From positions 124,001 to 188,000 of the forward strand of contig NZ_WUEG01000008.1 in assembly GCF_010468565.1 (NCBI RefSeq): a stretch of DNA of 64,000 bases. Reading direction: 5' to 3'. The position numbers were made by a program, and so were the translations under genes. The stretch's first letter is position 1. Each line of letters opens with the position of its first letter. This document shows positions 35,670 to 42,883 of this stretch, one piece after another. The notes below the pieces were generated by a model. That model searched no databases, was not told the DNA's origin, and saw only the letters and a list, made by a program, of their open reading frames with translations. The DNA comes from Allomuricauda sp. TY007 (GTDB lineage Bacteria > Bacteroidota > Bacteroidia > Flavobacteriales > Flavobacteriaceae).

Positions 35670-36407
35670 ATGAAATACCTAGAAGCGATCGGGAAATACT
35701 TCATCATGATTTGGGAAGTATTTAAAAAACCTACCAAGTGGCGCATTATGAAAACCTTGATCTTCAAGGAAATTGATGAGCTTATCTATGGCGCCATGGG
35801 CATCATTATATTCATCTCCTTTTTTATAGGTGGAGTTGTTACCATACAAACTGCCCTGAACCTAACCAACCCCCTTTTACCCAAAAGTCTTATTGGATTT
35901 GCAGCAAGGCAATCCGTTATATTGGAATTTGCACCCACCTTTACCTCCATTATAATGGCGGGAAAAGTAGGCTCGTACATTACATCCAGTATAGGCACCA
36001 TGAGGGTTACCGAACAAATTGATGCCCTCGAAGTAATGGGAATAAACTCTTTGAACTATCTGGTTTTTCCTAAGATTGTGGCCACCATGTTGTATCCCTT
36101 TGCGGTTGCAATTTCAATGTTCGTTGGTATTTTGGGAGGATGGGTAGCAGCTGTATTTGGAGGTTTTGCTCCGAGTGGCGATTTTATTCAGGGACTACAA
36201 ATGGATTTTGATTCGTACCATGTAACCTATGCGCTAATAAAATCGGTAGTTTTTGCCTTTGTGATTGCCACTGTTCCCTCTTTCCATGGTTTTTACATGA
36301 CCGGCGGTGCTTTGGATGTAGGAAAGGCCAGCACCACATCCTTTGTTTGGACGAGTGTTGTTATTATTATTGTGAATTACATTTTAACACAATTGTTATT
36401 AGGCTAA
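35670..36407 (+). CDS. MlaE/YrbE-type ABC transporter permease
   Basis: 245 aa with five to six transmembrane helices. The MlaE signature is visible: an N-terminal amphipathic helix (KYFIMIWEVFKKPTKW), GGVVTIQTALNL near 50, PTFTSIIMAGKVGSYITSSIGTMRVTEQIDALEVMG near 90-125, and HGFYMTGGALDVGKASTTSFV near 210. It is the inner-membrane permease of a phospholipid transporter that maintains outer-membrane asymmetry. The next gene, the ATPase, overlaps by one base (TAATG). The MCE-domain partner is not adjacent in the window. Confidence 0.92.
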   Translation: MKYLEAIGKYFIMIWEVFKKPTKWRIMKTLIFKEIDELIYGAMGIIIFISFFIGGVVTIQTALNLTNPLLPKSLIGFAARQSVILEFAPTFTSIIMAGKVGSYITSSIGTMRVTEQIDALEVMGINSLNYLVFPKIVATMLYPFAVAISMFVGILGGWVAAVFGGFAPSGDFIQGLQMDFDSYHVTYALIKSVVFAFVIATVPSFHGFYMTGGALDVGKASTTSFVWTSVVIIIVNYILTQLLLG

Positions 36408-37174
36408 TGATCGAAGTAGAGAACATACATAAATCTTTTGGGGACAACCATGTTCTAAAAGGAATTTCCACACGTTTTGATAAAGGCAAGACCAACCTGA
36501 TCATTGGACAGAGTGGTTCGGGAAAAACAGTATTCCTTAAATGTCTATTGGGACTTTTTGAGCCTGATGAAGGTAACATTTATTACAATGGTCAATGTTA
36601 TTCCGAACTTTCGGCAAAAGAGAAAAGGAATCTAAGGCAAGAAATGGGTATGGTTTTCCAAGGAAGCGCCCTTTTTGATTCTATGACAGTGGAAGGCAAC
36701 GTGATGTTCCCCTTGGATATGTTCACCAACCAATCACTATCCGAAAAACAGGATAGGGTAGACTTTGTTCTAAAGCGTGTTAACTTGGTAGATGCCCACA
36801 AAAGGTTACCCGCAGAAATTTCTGGGGGAATGCAAAAAAGAGTGGCCATTGCACGGGCCATTGTAATGAATCCCAAATATTTGTTCTGCGACGAACCCAA
36901 CTCCGGGCTTGATCCCAAAACAGCTATTTTGATTGATAACCTTATCCAAGAAATCACTCAGGAATACGACATAACCACGGTAATCAATACCCACGATATG
37001 AACTCCGTGATGGAAATCGGGGAAAAAATAATCTTCTTAAAAAACGGGCATAAAGAATGGGAAGGCACAAACATGGAAATCTTTAAAACCGACAATGAAG
37101 CGGTAACCGATTTTGTCTACTCCTCGGAACTCTTTAAAAAAGTTCGACAAATGTATATTGAAGAACGGAATTGA
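36407..37174 (+). CDS. MlaF-type ABC transporter ATP-binding protein
   Basis: 255 aa from the ATG at 36407 that overlaps the permease stop; the frame continues 20 codons upstream, but the TAATG junction is the natural start. Walker A GQSGSGKT (38-45), Q-loop MVFQGSALFDSM near 82, signature SGGMQKRVA near 140 (the SGGM variant typical of MlaF), Walker B YLFCDEPNSGLD near 160 and the H-loop NTHDMNS near 198. It powers lipid movement through the MlaE-like permease. There is a C-terminal extension of about 30 residues, common in this family. Confidence 0.93.
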   Translation: MIEVENIHKSFGDNHVLKGISTRFDKGKTNLIIGQSGSGKTVFLKCLLGLFEPDEGNIYYNGQCYSELSAKEKRNLRQEMGMVFQGSALFDSMTVEGNVMFPLDMFTNQSLSEKQDRVDFVLKRVNLVDAHKRLPAEISGGMQKRVAIARAIVMNPKYLFCDEPNSGLDPKTAILIDNLIQEITQEYDITTVINTHDMNSVMEIGEKIIFLKNGHKEWEGTNMEIFKTDNEAVTDFVYSSELFKKVRQMYIEERN

Positions 37175-37504
37175 TGCTTTGTTCTTAGGTTATTGGGCTA
37201 TTGGAATTTGTGATAATGCTTTAACTATCTTTCGAGAAGCTCAAGTTCAATGGTCAATTTTCAAAAATCAAAAACAGGAGTTATTGCTGACTTCCAACAA
37301 GTTCAAACTCAAGCATCAAGTTCAAGAACAGAAAAATTCGTGATGATTCGGGAAATTTGTGTCAAAAGGAAAATAGAACAAAGAGAAGAGAACCAAGAAC
37401 CAAGAACCGAGTTAGGAGTTAGGAGTTACGAAGTTATTGAGTTACTGCCAACTGCCTTCGTGCTTCGAGCATCCGACATCCGACATCCGACTTCTAAATA
37501 AAAA
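37175..37504. repeat. 330-bp non-coding block of the same intergenic repeat family
   Basis: No gene is visible. It is built of the same phrases as the 31.4-32.1 kb block: GTTATTGGG near 37190, CAAGTTCAAACTCAAGCATC near 37299, TGTGTCAAAAGG near 37359, a tandem GAGTTAG run near 37409-37427, and CATCCGACATCCGACATCCG near 37470. It separates the MlaF gene from the convergent DUF389 gene. No terminator is recognisable. Confidence 0.65.
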
Positions 37505-38962
37505 CTACTCCACTTCCTTAATTACAAGGGTTGTATCCTGAAGCCTCAATTTTAACCAAGCGAGCATTTTTTTAGTGTCCGTCTCTTTTTGTCCAGAACT
37601 TACCTCATCTTTCCAATCCACCTCAAAAACTGGAACCGTGTCCATTTTTTTAAAATCGGTACGCACCTGATAGGAAAAACCAAGTGCTTCAATATTTTCG
37701 TAATTAGCTTTGGCCTCTGCACTAATATCTTTGAAAGGCACCTGTTTTCCTATATTTTTGGTCAAAGTGGTCAATTCCTCTTCTAGCATTCTGATTTGCT
37801 CATCCTTGTTCAGCAATTCGGCCTTGTTCTTCTCGTACAATTCACTTACGTAATTGAACTTTTCCTCTGAATCATCTTGTCCTCCCTGAATTATATGTAG
37901 CTCGGCATTTTTAAGTCGGTTATATTCATTTTTTTGGGTTCGCCATGTATTGACCACATTTTCAGGAACCGATTCATCTCCCATGAACACAACCTCTATC
38001 ATTGAGGTTCCATCATCCACATATTCCAATTTGGTAAGGTTATCCACATATCTTCCAGCACCCTCAAACTGGTACACTTCCACGGTATCTTGTAAAAAGC
38101 TTTGTGCCTGCTTCATAAAAAGTGATTCTTGGAATACCTTATAAAAGGTGAATCCTGCAGGTATCATCACCAAAATTCCTGTAATGGAAGCCAAGCGGGC
38201 AATTAGTCTCCTGCGCTGCGAATTGGCGTAGCGCACCATGGGAAACCGCAAAAACTTGATGACCAAAAAGGTGGCCAGACCAATAAAAATGGTATTGATG
38301 GTAAATAAGTACATGGCTCCCGCCGCATACCAGGGTTTACCAATGGCCAGTCCAAACCCTACTGTACAAAGAGGCGGCATCAAAGCGGTTGCAATGGCCA
38401 CACCAAAGATAACACTGGCAATGGTGCCTTTTTTGGCCCGTGCAATCACAAGGGCAAGCCCTCCAAAAAACGCAATCAGCACATCCCGAATATCCGGTTT
38501 GGTCCGTGCCAAAAGTTCGGACGATTCATCACGAAGTGGGAAAAGGTAGAAGAACAAAAAAGCAGTGATAACACTCAAAACCACCATAACGGCAAAATTT
38601 TTGAGCGATCGTCGCAACGTATCAATATCATTTATGGCCAAGGACATCCCCATTCCCAAAATAGGGCCCATTAGCGGGGAAATTAACATGGCTCCGATCA
38701 CCACAGCGGTCGAGTTGGCATTTAATCCAACGGAAGCAATAAAAATAGAACATATCAAAATCCAAGAGGTGTGCCCCTTGAAAGGAATATCTGCAATAAT
38801 GGATTCTTTGGTAGCGGCTGGGTCGGTATTGGAACGAATTTCCAACAAGTCCGAAAGAAACTTCCGCATACTCCCCAAAAGTCCCTTAAAGTCCTTTTTT
38901 ACTTCATCTCCGCTGTCCTGAGCTGGAGATGTTTCCCTATCTTTTTTTTGATCTTCACTCAT
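37505..38962 (-). CDS. DUF389 domain-containing membrane protein
   Basis: 485 aa. The N-terminal 50 residues are charged and cytosolic. DUF389 covers about 70-260 with six to seven helices and the motifs IASVGLNANSTAVVIGAMLISPLMGPILGMG and IASVIFGVAIATALMPPLCTVGFG. A further helix near 275-292 leads to a soluble C-terminal part with a coiled coil (about 370-410, KNKAELLNKDEQIRMLEEELT). The family is widespread; transport or mechanosensing roles are guesses. The manC stop lies 6 bases upstream, so the genes share a transcript. Confidence 0.9.
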   Translation of the reverse strand: MSEDQKKDRETSPAQDSGDEVKKDFKGLLGSMRKFLSDLLEIRSNTDPAATKESIIADIPFKGHTSWILICSIFIASVGLNANSTAVVIGAMLISPLMGPILGMGMSLAINDIDTLRRSLKNFAVMVVLSVITAFLFFYLFPLRDESSELLARTKPDIRDVLIAFFGGLALVIARAKKGTIASVIFGVAIATALMPPLCTVGFGLAIGKPWYAAGAMYLFTINTIFIGLATFLVIKFLRFPMVRYANSQRRRLIARLASITGILVMIPAGFTFYKVFQESLFMKQAQSFLQDTVEVYQFEGAGRYVDNLTKLEYVDDGTSMIEVVFMGDESVPENVVNTWRTQKNEYNRLKNAELHIIQGGQDDSEEKFNYVSELYEKNKAELLNKDEQIRMLEEELTTLTKNIGKQVPFKDISAEAKANYENIEALGFSYQVRTDFKKMDTVPVFEVDWKDEVSSGQKETDTKKMLAWLKLRLQDTTLVIKEVE

Positions 38963-38968
38963 CTATTA

Positions 38969-40048
38969 TTATGCAAACTGGTCCCCAAATTTATCTTTTA
39001 CTCGGTTCAATACTTTTTTAATATCCTGTTGTTTGTCCTTGGGATAAATCAAAAGTACCTCTTCTTTATCCACAATAATATAATCTTCCAGACCGTCCAC
39101 CACTACAATTTTTCCTTTTGGTGAACGAATCATATTGCCTTTGGCATTTTCCAAGAGCACTTTGGCATTGACCACGGCGTTTTCTTCTTCGTCCTTGTCC
39201 AATTTATCGTACAGTGCTCCCCAAGTACCTAGATCGTTCCAATCAAAAGCTGCGGGCAAGGTGTAGATGGATTTGGATTGTTCCAAGATAGCATAATCAA
39301 TGGATATGTTTTCTGCTTTGGCATAATTTTCTTGGATAAAGGCTCTTTCATCTTCGGTATTATAACTGGAAATACCTTTGCCGAACAATTCATATTGACT
39401 TGGCTGATACTTTTTGAAAGCTTCAACAATGGTTTCCACGCTCCACATAAAAATACCCGCATTCCATAAAAAGTTGCCCTGCGCCAAAAATTCCTTTGCA
39501 GTTTCATAATCCGGTTTTTCCCTAAACTGAGACACCTTCTTAAGGTTTTCGTCACTCTCTTTTTCAAATTCTATATAACCAAAACCAGTGTTGGGAAATG
39601 TTGGTTTTATGCCCAAGGTGCAAAGTGCATTTTCCTTTTCGCATTTATCAAAACAAGTTACGACGTCTTTTTCAAAGGCAGCTTCATCCTCTATCCAATG
39701 GTCACTGGGTGCCACGATCATTACCGCATTGGGGTTCATTTTTTGGATCTTTAAGGAGGCATACAAAATACAGGGAGCCGTGTTTCGCATGGCAGGTTCC
39801 AAAACGACCTGGTCCTGCTTTACCTTTGGTAATTGCTCCAAAACCAAATCATTGTATCGTTCATTGGTCAAAATCAAAATGTTTTCGGTGGGGATAAACC
39901 TGTTTAAGCGATCAAAGGTTTTTTGAATCAAGGTTTTGCCCGTCCCCAACATATCGTGAAACTGTTTGGGGTTGGATGATGTACTCACGGGCCAAAATCG
40001 GGAACCAACTCCCCCTGCCATTAAAACTGCGTAATAATTCTTGTTCAT
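38969..40048 (-). CDS. manC: Mannose-1-phosphate guanylyltransferase
   Basis: 359 aa from the ATG at 40048. An ATG six codons further upstream (40066) lies inside a REP-like repeat copy and is unlikely to be the start. The nucleotidyltransferase signature is VLMAGGVGSRFWPVS (8-22), with VMIVAPSDHWI near 102, NTGFGYIEF near 152 and FDWNDLGTWGALYDKL near 270. It makes GDP-mannose from mannose-1-phosphate and GTP for surface polysaccharides and glycolipids. It is the single-domain type without the isomerase half. It is followed by the DUF389 gene after 6 bases. Confidence 0.93.
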   Translation of the reverse strand: MNKNYYAVLMAGGVGSRFWPVSTSSNPKQFHDMLGTGKTLIQKTFDRLNRFIPTENILILTNERYNDLVLEQLPKVKQDQVVLEPAMRNTAPCILYASLKIQKMNPNAVMIVAPSDHWIEDEAAFEKDVVTCFDKCEKENALCTLGIKPTFPNTGFGYIEFEKESDENLKKVSQFREKPDYETAKEFLAQGNFLWNAGIFMWSVETIVEAFKKYQPSQYELFGKGISSYNTEDERAFIQENYAKAENISIDYAILEQSKSIYTLPAAFDWNDLGTWGALYDKLDKDEEENAVVNAKVLLENAKGNMIRSPKGKIVVVDGLEDYIIVDKEEVLLIYPKDKQQDIKKVLNRVKDKFGDQFA

Positions 40049-40060
40049 TTTTTTATTTTC

Positions 40061-40161
40061 TGTCATTCCTGCACTTCATTTTATTCAGCATAAACTCCAG
40101 CAAGAATCTATTTTGATTTTTCACTATTGATGGACCTCCTCTCGACTGCGCTTAAGATGAC
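40061..40161. repeat. Composite REP-like repeat, copy 1
   Basis: 40061-40121 matches 41503-41563 at 59 of 61 bases, and the end CTCGACTGCGCTTAAGATGAC resembles the end of copy 2. The unit starts TGTCATTCCTGC and contains its near-complement GCAAGAATC, giving a foldback. It lies between the SprT-like gene and manC. Confidence 0.85.
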
Positions 40162-40164
40162 CAG

Positions 40165-40764
40165 TTATTCAACCAGCTCAACCTCGGCGTTGGGCTGAAA
40201 CAAATATAATCGCCCCGTTGACAACTCCACACATTCGTACCGTTTTACTTTTTTATTTCCTTTTTTGAACAGTCTACCATTGTACAACCTAAAAACGCTG
40301 CCTTTAGGCAATTCGTACACGTAACTGTGCTGCCTTTCTTCCACATCAAAAGCTTTTAGCGCAATGGACAATCTGGCATCGGTACTACTACTTGCCTTTG
40401 GGTTTTTAAAATGGTTTGCAATAATGGGCAACAATTGCGAGGGAAACACTTCTGGTCTAATAAAGGGAACCATTAAATGCTGAAAGGTGCGTTTCCATTC
40501 CACACCATGTGGTTTTATCCGACGCCCGTACGTTTCAAAGGCCACCAAATGCGCAATTTCGTGAACAAGTGTAATTAAGAATCTGTATTTATTGAGCGAG
40601 GCATTGACCGTAATCTGGTGCAATCCATTGGGCAACCTACGATAGTCTCCATGCCGAGTGACCCTATGATTTACAATCTTTAAATGCACGCCATGTGTCT
40701 TGATCAATTCAAAACAGGGTGCTACGGCAAGCTCTGGAAGGTATTTTTGAAGGGTTTTGTCCAC
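40165..40764 (-). CDS. SprT-like zinc-metalloprotease-fold protein
   Basis: 199 aa. The zinc motif HEIAHLVAF (His-Glu-x2-His, near 66-74) is followed about 12 residues later by HGVEWKRTFQHLM, the SprT-type third ligand region. The C-terminal 50 residues form a small beta domain (YVYELPKGSVFRLYNGRLFKKGNKK) resembling a zinc-ribbon remnant without Cys ligands. SprT/Spartan relatives can cleave DNA-protein crosslinks, but the bacterial role is not established. It ends next to a repeat copy. Confidence 0.88.
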   Translation of the reverse strand: MDKTLQKYLPELAVAPCFELIKTHGVHLKIVNHRVTRHGDYRRLPNGLHQITVNASLNKYRFLITLVHEIAHLVAFETYGRRIKPHGVEWKRTFQHLMVPFIRPEVFPSQLLPIIANHFKNPKASSSTDARLSIALKAFDVEERQHSYVYELPKGSVFRLYNGRLFKKGNKKVKRYECVELSTGRLYLFQPNAEVELVE

Positions 40765-40811
40765 TGGGATAAAGTTACAAGTTTATCCATAGAGTTTCAC
40801 CTAAATTAAAA

Positions 40812-41489
40812 CTAGGGCGTACTATTACTAACCTGCAACAACTTTCCATTATAGAGTTTTTGTCCGGTCATGGCAAAATCTTTGATATATGTGGCCATTT
40901 CCAAGGCGGTTACAGGAGCTTTGTAGCCAGGAAATGCCTCTTCCAACATTTCGGTCTGTACCGCACCCAAGGCCAACACATTAAAACTTGGGCCAGTTTC
41001 TTTATATTCTTCGGCCAAGAGTTCGGTAAGGGTAATAACAGCTCCTTTACTGGAACTATAGGCGGAAAGTCCGGGAAATTTCATGCTGCCCTGCACCCCG
41101 CCCATTGAACTTACGGTCACCACGTGTCCTTCTTGCCCCATCATGGGCAGTACGGCCTTGGTAATTTCAGCAACACCAAACACGTTTACTTTGTAAACAT
41201 TTTCAAACTCTTCCGCTGTGGTTTCGGAAAAAGGTTTGTTCAGCAATCGCCCTGCATTGTTGATGAGCACATCCACCACATACCATTGCTCCAAAAATTC
41301 ATTCAGTTTTTGAAAGTCCGTTGAGTTGCCCAAGTCGAACGGAATGGAATGCACATTGGGCAGATTGAGATTTTTCACAGGCTCGGCATTTCTAGACAAA
41401 GCCAAAACCTGATGTCCTTCCCTGGCAAAAAGCTTGACCAGTTCAAAACCTATTCCTCTGCTTGTTCCTGTAATTATAATATTTGCCAT
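40812..41489 (-). CDS. SDR family oxidoreductase
   Basis: 225 aa short-chain dehydrogenase. Cofactor motif GTSRGIGFEL (8-17), NNAG near 77, catalytic Ser in VTVSSMGG near 127, and the full active-site Tyr-x3-Lys as YSSSKGA near 143. Rather short C-terminal part. Substrate unknown. It is followed downstream on the same strand by the SprT-like gene (47-base gap); a REP-like repeat copy begins 13 bases before its start. Confidence 0.9.
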   Translation of the reverse strand: MANIIITGTSRGIGFELVKLFAREGHQVLALSRNAEPVKNLNLPNVHSIPFDLGNSTDFQKLNEFLEQWYVVDVLINNAGRLLNKPFSETTAEEFENVYKVNVFGVAEITKAVLPMMGQEGHVVTVSSMGGVQGSMKFPGLSAYSSSKGAVITLTELLAEEYKETGPSFNVLALGAVQTEMLEEAFPGYKAPVTALEMATYIKDFAMTGQKLYNGKLLQVSNSTP

Positions 41490-41502
41490 ATTTATGTTGA
41501 TT

Positions 41503-41617
41503 TGTCATTCCTGCACTTCATTTTATTCAGCATAAACTCCAGCAGGAATCCATTTTGATTTTTACCAATGATCTTTAATTCAACTTAGAATCTCTCGACT
41601 GCGCTCGAGATGACATT
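41503..41617. repeat. Composite REP-like repeat, copy 2
   Basis: 41503-41563 matches copy 1 (59 of 61). The unit ends with CTCTCGACTGCGCTCGAGATGAC (split palindrome CTCGA/TCGAG), and TGTCAT at the start is complementary to ATGACA at the end, so the whole can fold back. Confidence 0.85.
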
Positions 41618-42607
41618 CTACTCCCTCAATTTGATTTCTTGAGTAGCAGCATTGGCAATATCCTCTATTACCGGAATGGTCTTGTTCACTAAAGTAGCCA
41701 TGTGACCGAAATCCATCAAATCTGACTCATCGCCAACTTTGTGATAATAAGCAAAATTTGTGAAGTCAAAGGTGCAGAAAGTGTGTGATGGCACGCCAAA
41801 TTCTTCATGGAACGGATAATTATCCGAACGTTGATATAAGTTGAACTCTTTTGCCGTAGGCAAAAAGCCAACTAAATTCTCTTCTGCATACGTATTGCTG
41901 ACCTCTGCCAAATTGGACATATCATACCCTGTTATGTACATGAAATAATCTTTTCCTTTCAAGGGAACTCCGGTCATTTCAAAATTGAGCATGGTATAAA
42001 GGTTCAAATCCTGTTCCTTTAATTTTTTGGCCAAGTGCTTGGATCCCAACAAACCTTTCTCTTCGGCGCTGAACAAAGCAAAAATCAGACTACGTTCGTT
42101 GGTCTTTTGGGTACCGAAGTAACGGGCCATTTCCAAAACCGTTGAGGTTCCCGAAGCATTGTCGTTGGCCCCGTTTGCAATATAGTCCCCATTTTCGGGC
42201 TCTATGGTACCGATATGGTCGTAATGCGCACCAATCAGGATGAATTCATCTTTTAAATCAGGGTTGTTACCCTCAATTACCCCAACAATATTGTAAGATG
42301 TCTTTTTAAAGTTTGATAAGGTATCGCGATAGGTTTTAAAATACGGTTTAAGTCCGTAGGACTTGAAATAGTTCTCGATATATTTTGCTGCCATTTCAAT
42401 CCCTTCACTCCCTGCTTCTCGTCCTTTAAGATCGTTGGAAGCCAAATAATCCATCATCTCCCCTATTCGTTCAGCATCGGTAAATGTATTGTTTGATGCT
42501 GTGTGCTTTGATGATCCAGTAGTTTCAACCGTTGCAGTTTGAGCTACCTGCGTGGATCCGCAGCCTACTGCAAAAATTGTCGCCAGAGTATAAAACAGTA
42601 TTTTCAT
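41618..42607 (-). CDS. M28 family zinc peptidase, lipoprotein
   Basis: 329 aa. Lipoprotein signal MKILFYTLATIFAVGC (Cys16). Di-zinc aminopeptidase ligands are visible: GAHYDHIG (His/Asp) near 125, NGANDNASG (bridging Asp) near 144, FSAEEKGLLGSKH (Glu-Glu) near 185, LNFEMTG (usually Asp; here Glu) near 212 and HTFCTFDFTNFAYYHKVGDESD (final His) near 285. It should remove N-terminal residues from peptides in the periplasm. It lies downstream of pdhC but behind a terminator, so it probably has its own promoter. Confidence 0.92.
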   Translation of the reverse strand: MKILFYTLATIFAVGCGSTQVAQTATVETTGSSKHTASNNTFTDAERIGEMMDYLASNDLKGREAGSEGIEMAAKYIENYFKSYGLKPYFKTYRDTLSNFKKTSYNIVGVIEGNNPDLKDEFILIGAHYDHIGTIEPENGDYIANGANDNASGTSTVLEMARYFGTQKTNERSLIFALFSAEEKGLLGSKHLAKKLKEQDLNLYTMLNFEMTGVPLKGKDYFMYITGYDMSNLAEVSNTYAEENLVGFLPTAKEFNLYQRSDNYPFHEEFGVPSHTFCTFDFTNFAYYHKVGDESDLMDFGHMATLVNKTIPVIEDIANAATQEIKLRE

Positions 42608-42637
42608 TTGTGTTGCTTTTTGAATTTTTTAAAGATA

Positions 42638-42663
42638 AAAAAAGCATCCCGAAAAGGATGCTC
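42638..42663 (-). terminator. Rho-independent terminator downstream of pdhC
   Basis: On the minus strand the stem AGCATCC/GGATGCT around TTTTCG is followed by TTTTTTT. It lies beyond pdhC and the foldback element, and 31 bases before the M28 start. Confidence 0.8.
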
Positions 42664-42678
42664 TTTGATGTATGTTAT

Positions 42679-42840
42679 TGAACTCGTCTTGAGTTTCCAA
42701 TATTCGCTGCAAATTGGTCTTTTGCACCCATATTTCGTCTTTTTTTTACCCCGTAGCTCTGCTATGAGGCTCAAAAAAACCTTCATCTGGGCACAAAATC
42801 TTTAATTTTCGCTTGAATTTGACAACTCAAGACGAGTTCA
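42679..42840. repeat. 162-bp foldback (MITE-like) element with perfect 17-bp inverted ends
   Basis: The ends 42679-42695 (TGAACTCGTCTTGAGTT) and 42824-42840 are exact inverted complements. Inside, TTTTGCACCCA at 42720 and TGGGCACAAAA at 42788 pair with two mismatches, and TAGCTCTGCTA sits near the centre, so the whole could form one long hairpin. No transposase. A 60-codon frame crossing it is not convincing as a gene. Confidence 0.7.
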
Positions 42841-42844
42841 TTGA

Positions 42845-42878
42845 ATGTCCCCTTCGATTGCGCTCAGGGGTGACATTT
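42845..42878. repeat. REP-like palindrome next to pdhC
   Basis: TGTCCCCT near the start and AGGGGTGACA near the end are complementary, with GATTGCGCTC between. It is of the same general type as the CTCGACTGCGCTCGAG ends of the 40-kb repeats and lies 6 bases from the pdhC stop. Confidence 0.6.
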
Positions 42879-42883
42879 TAAAA

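Noticed and set aside
37113..37501. Plus-strand frames of 76 and 83 codons
   Set aside because: They are made of the intergenic repeat phrases and overlap the end of the MlaF gene.
42604..42786. 60-codon minus-strand frame rich in Lys
   Set aside because: It runs through the foldback element and its terminator; composition reflects the repeat, not a protein family.
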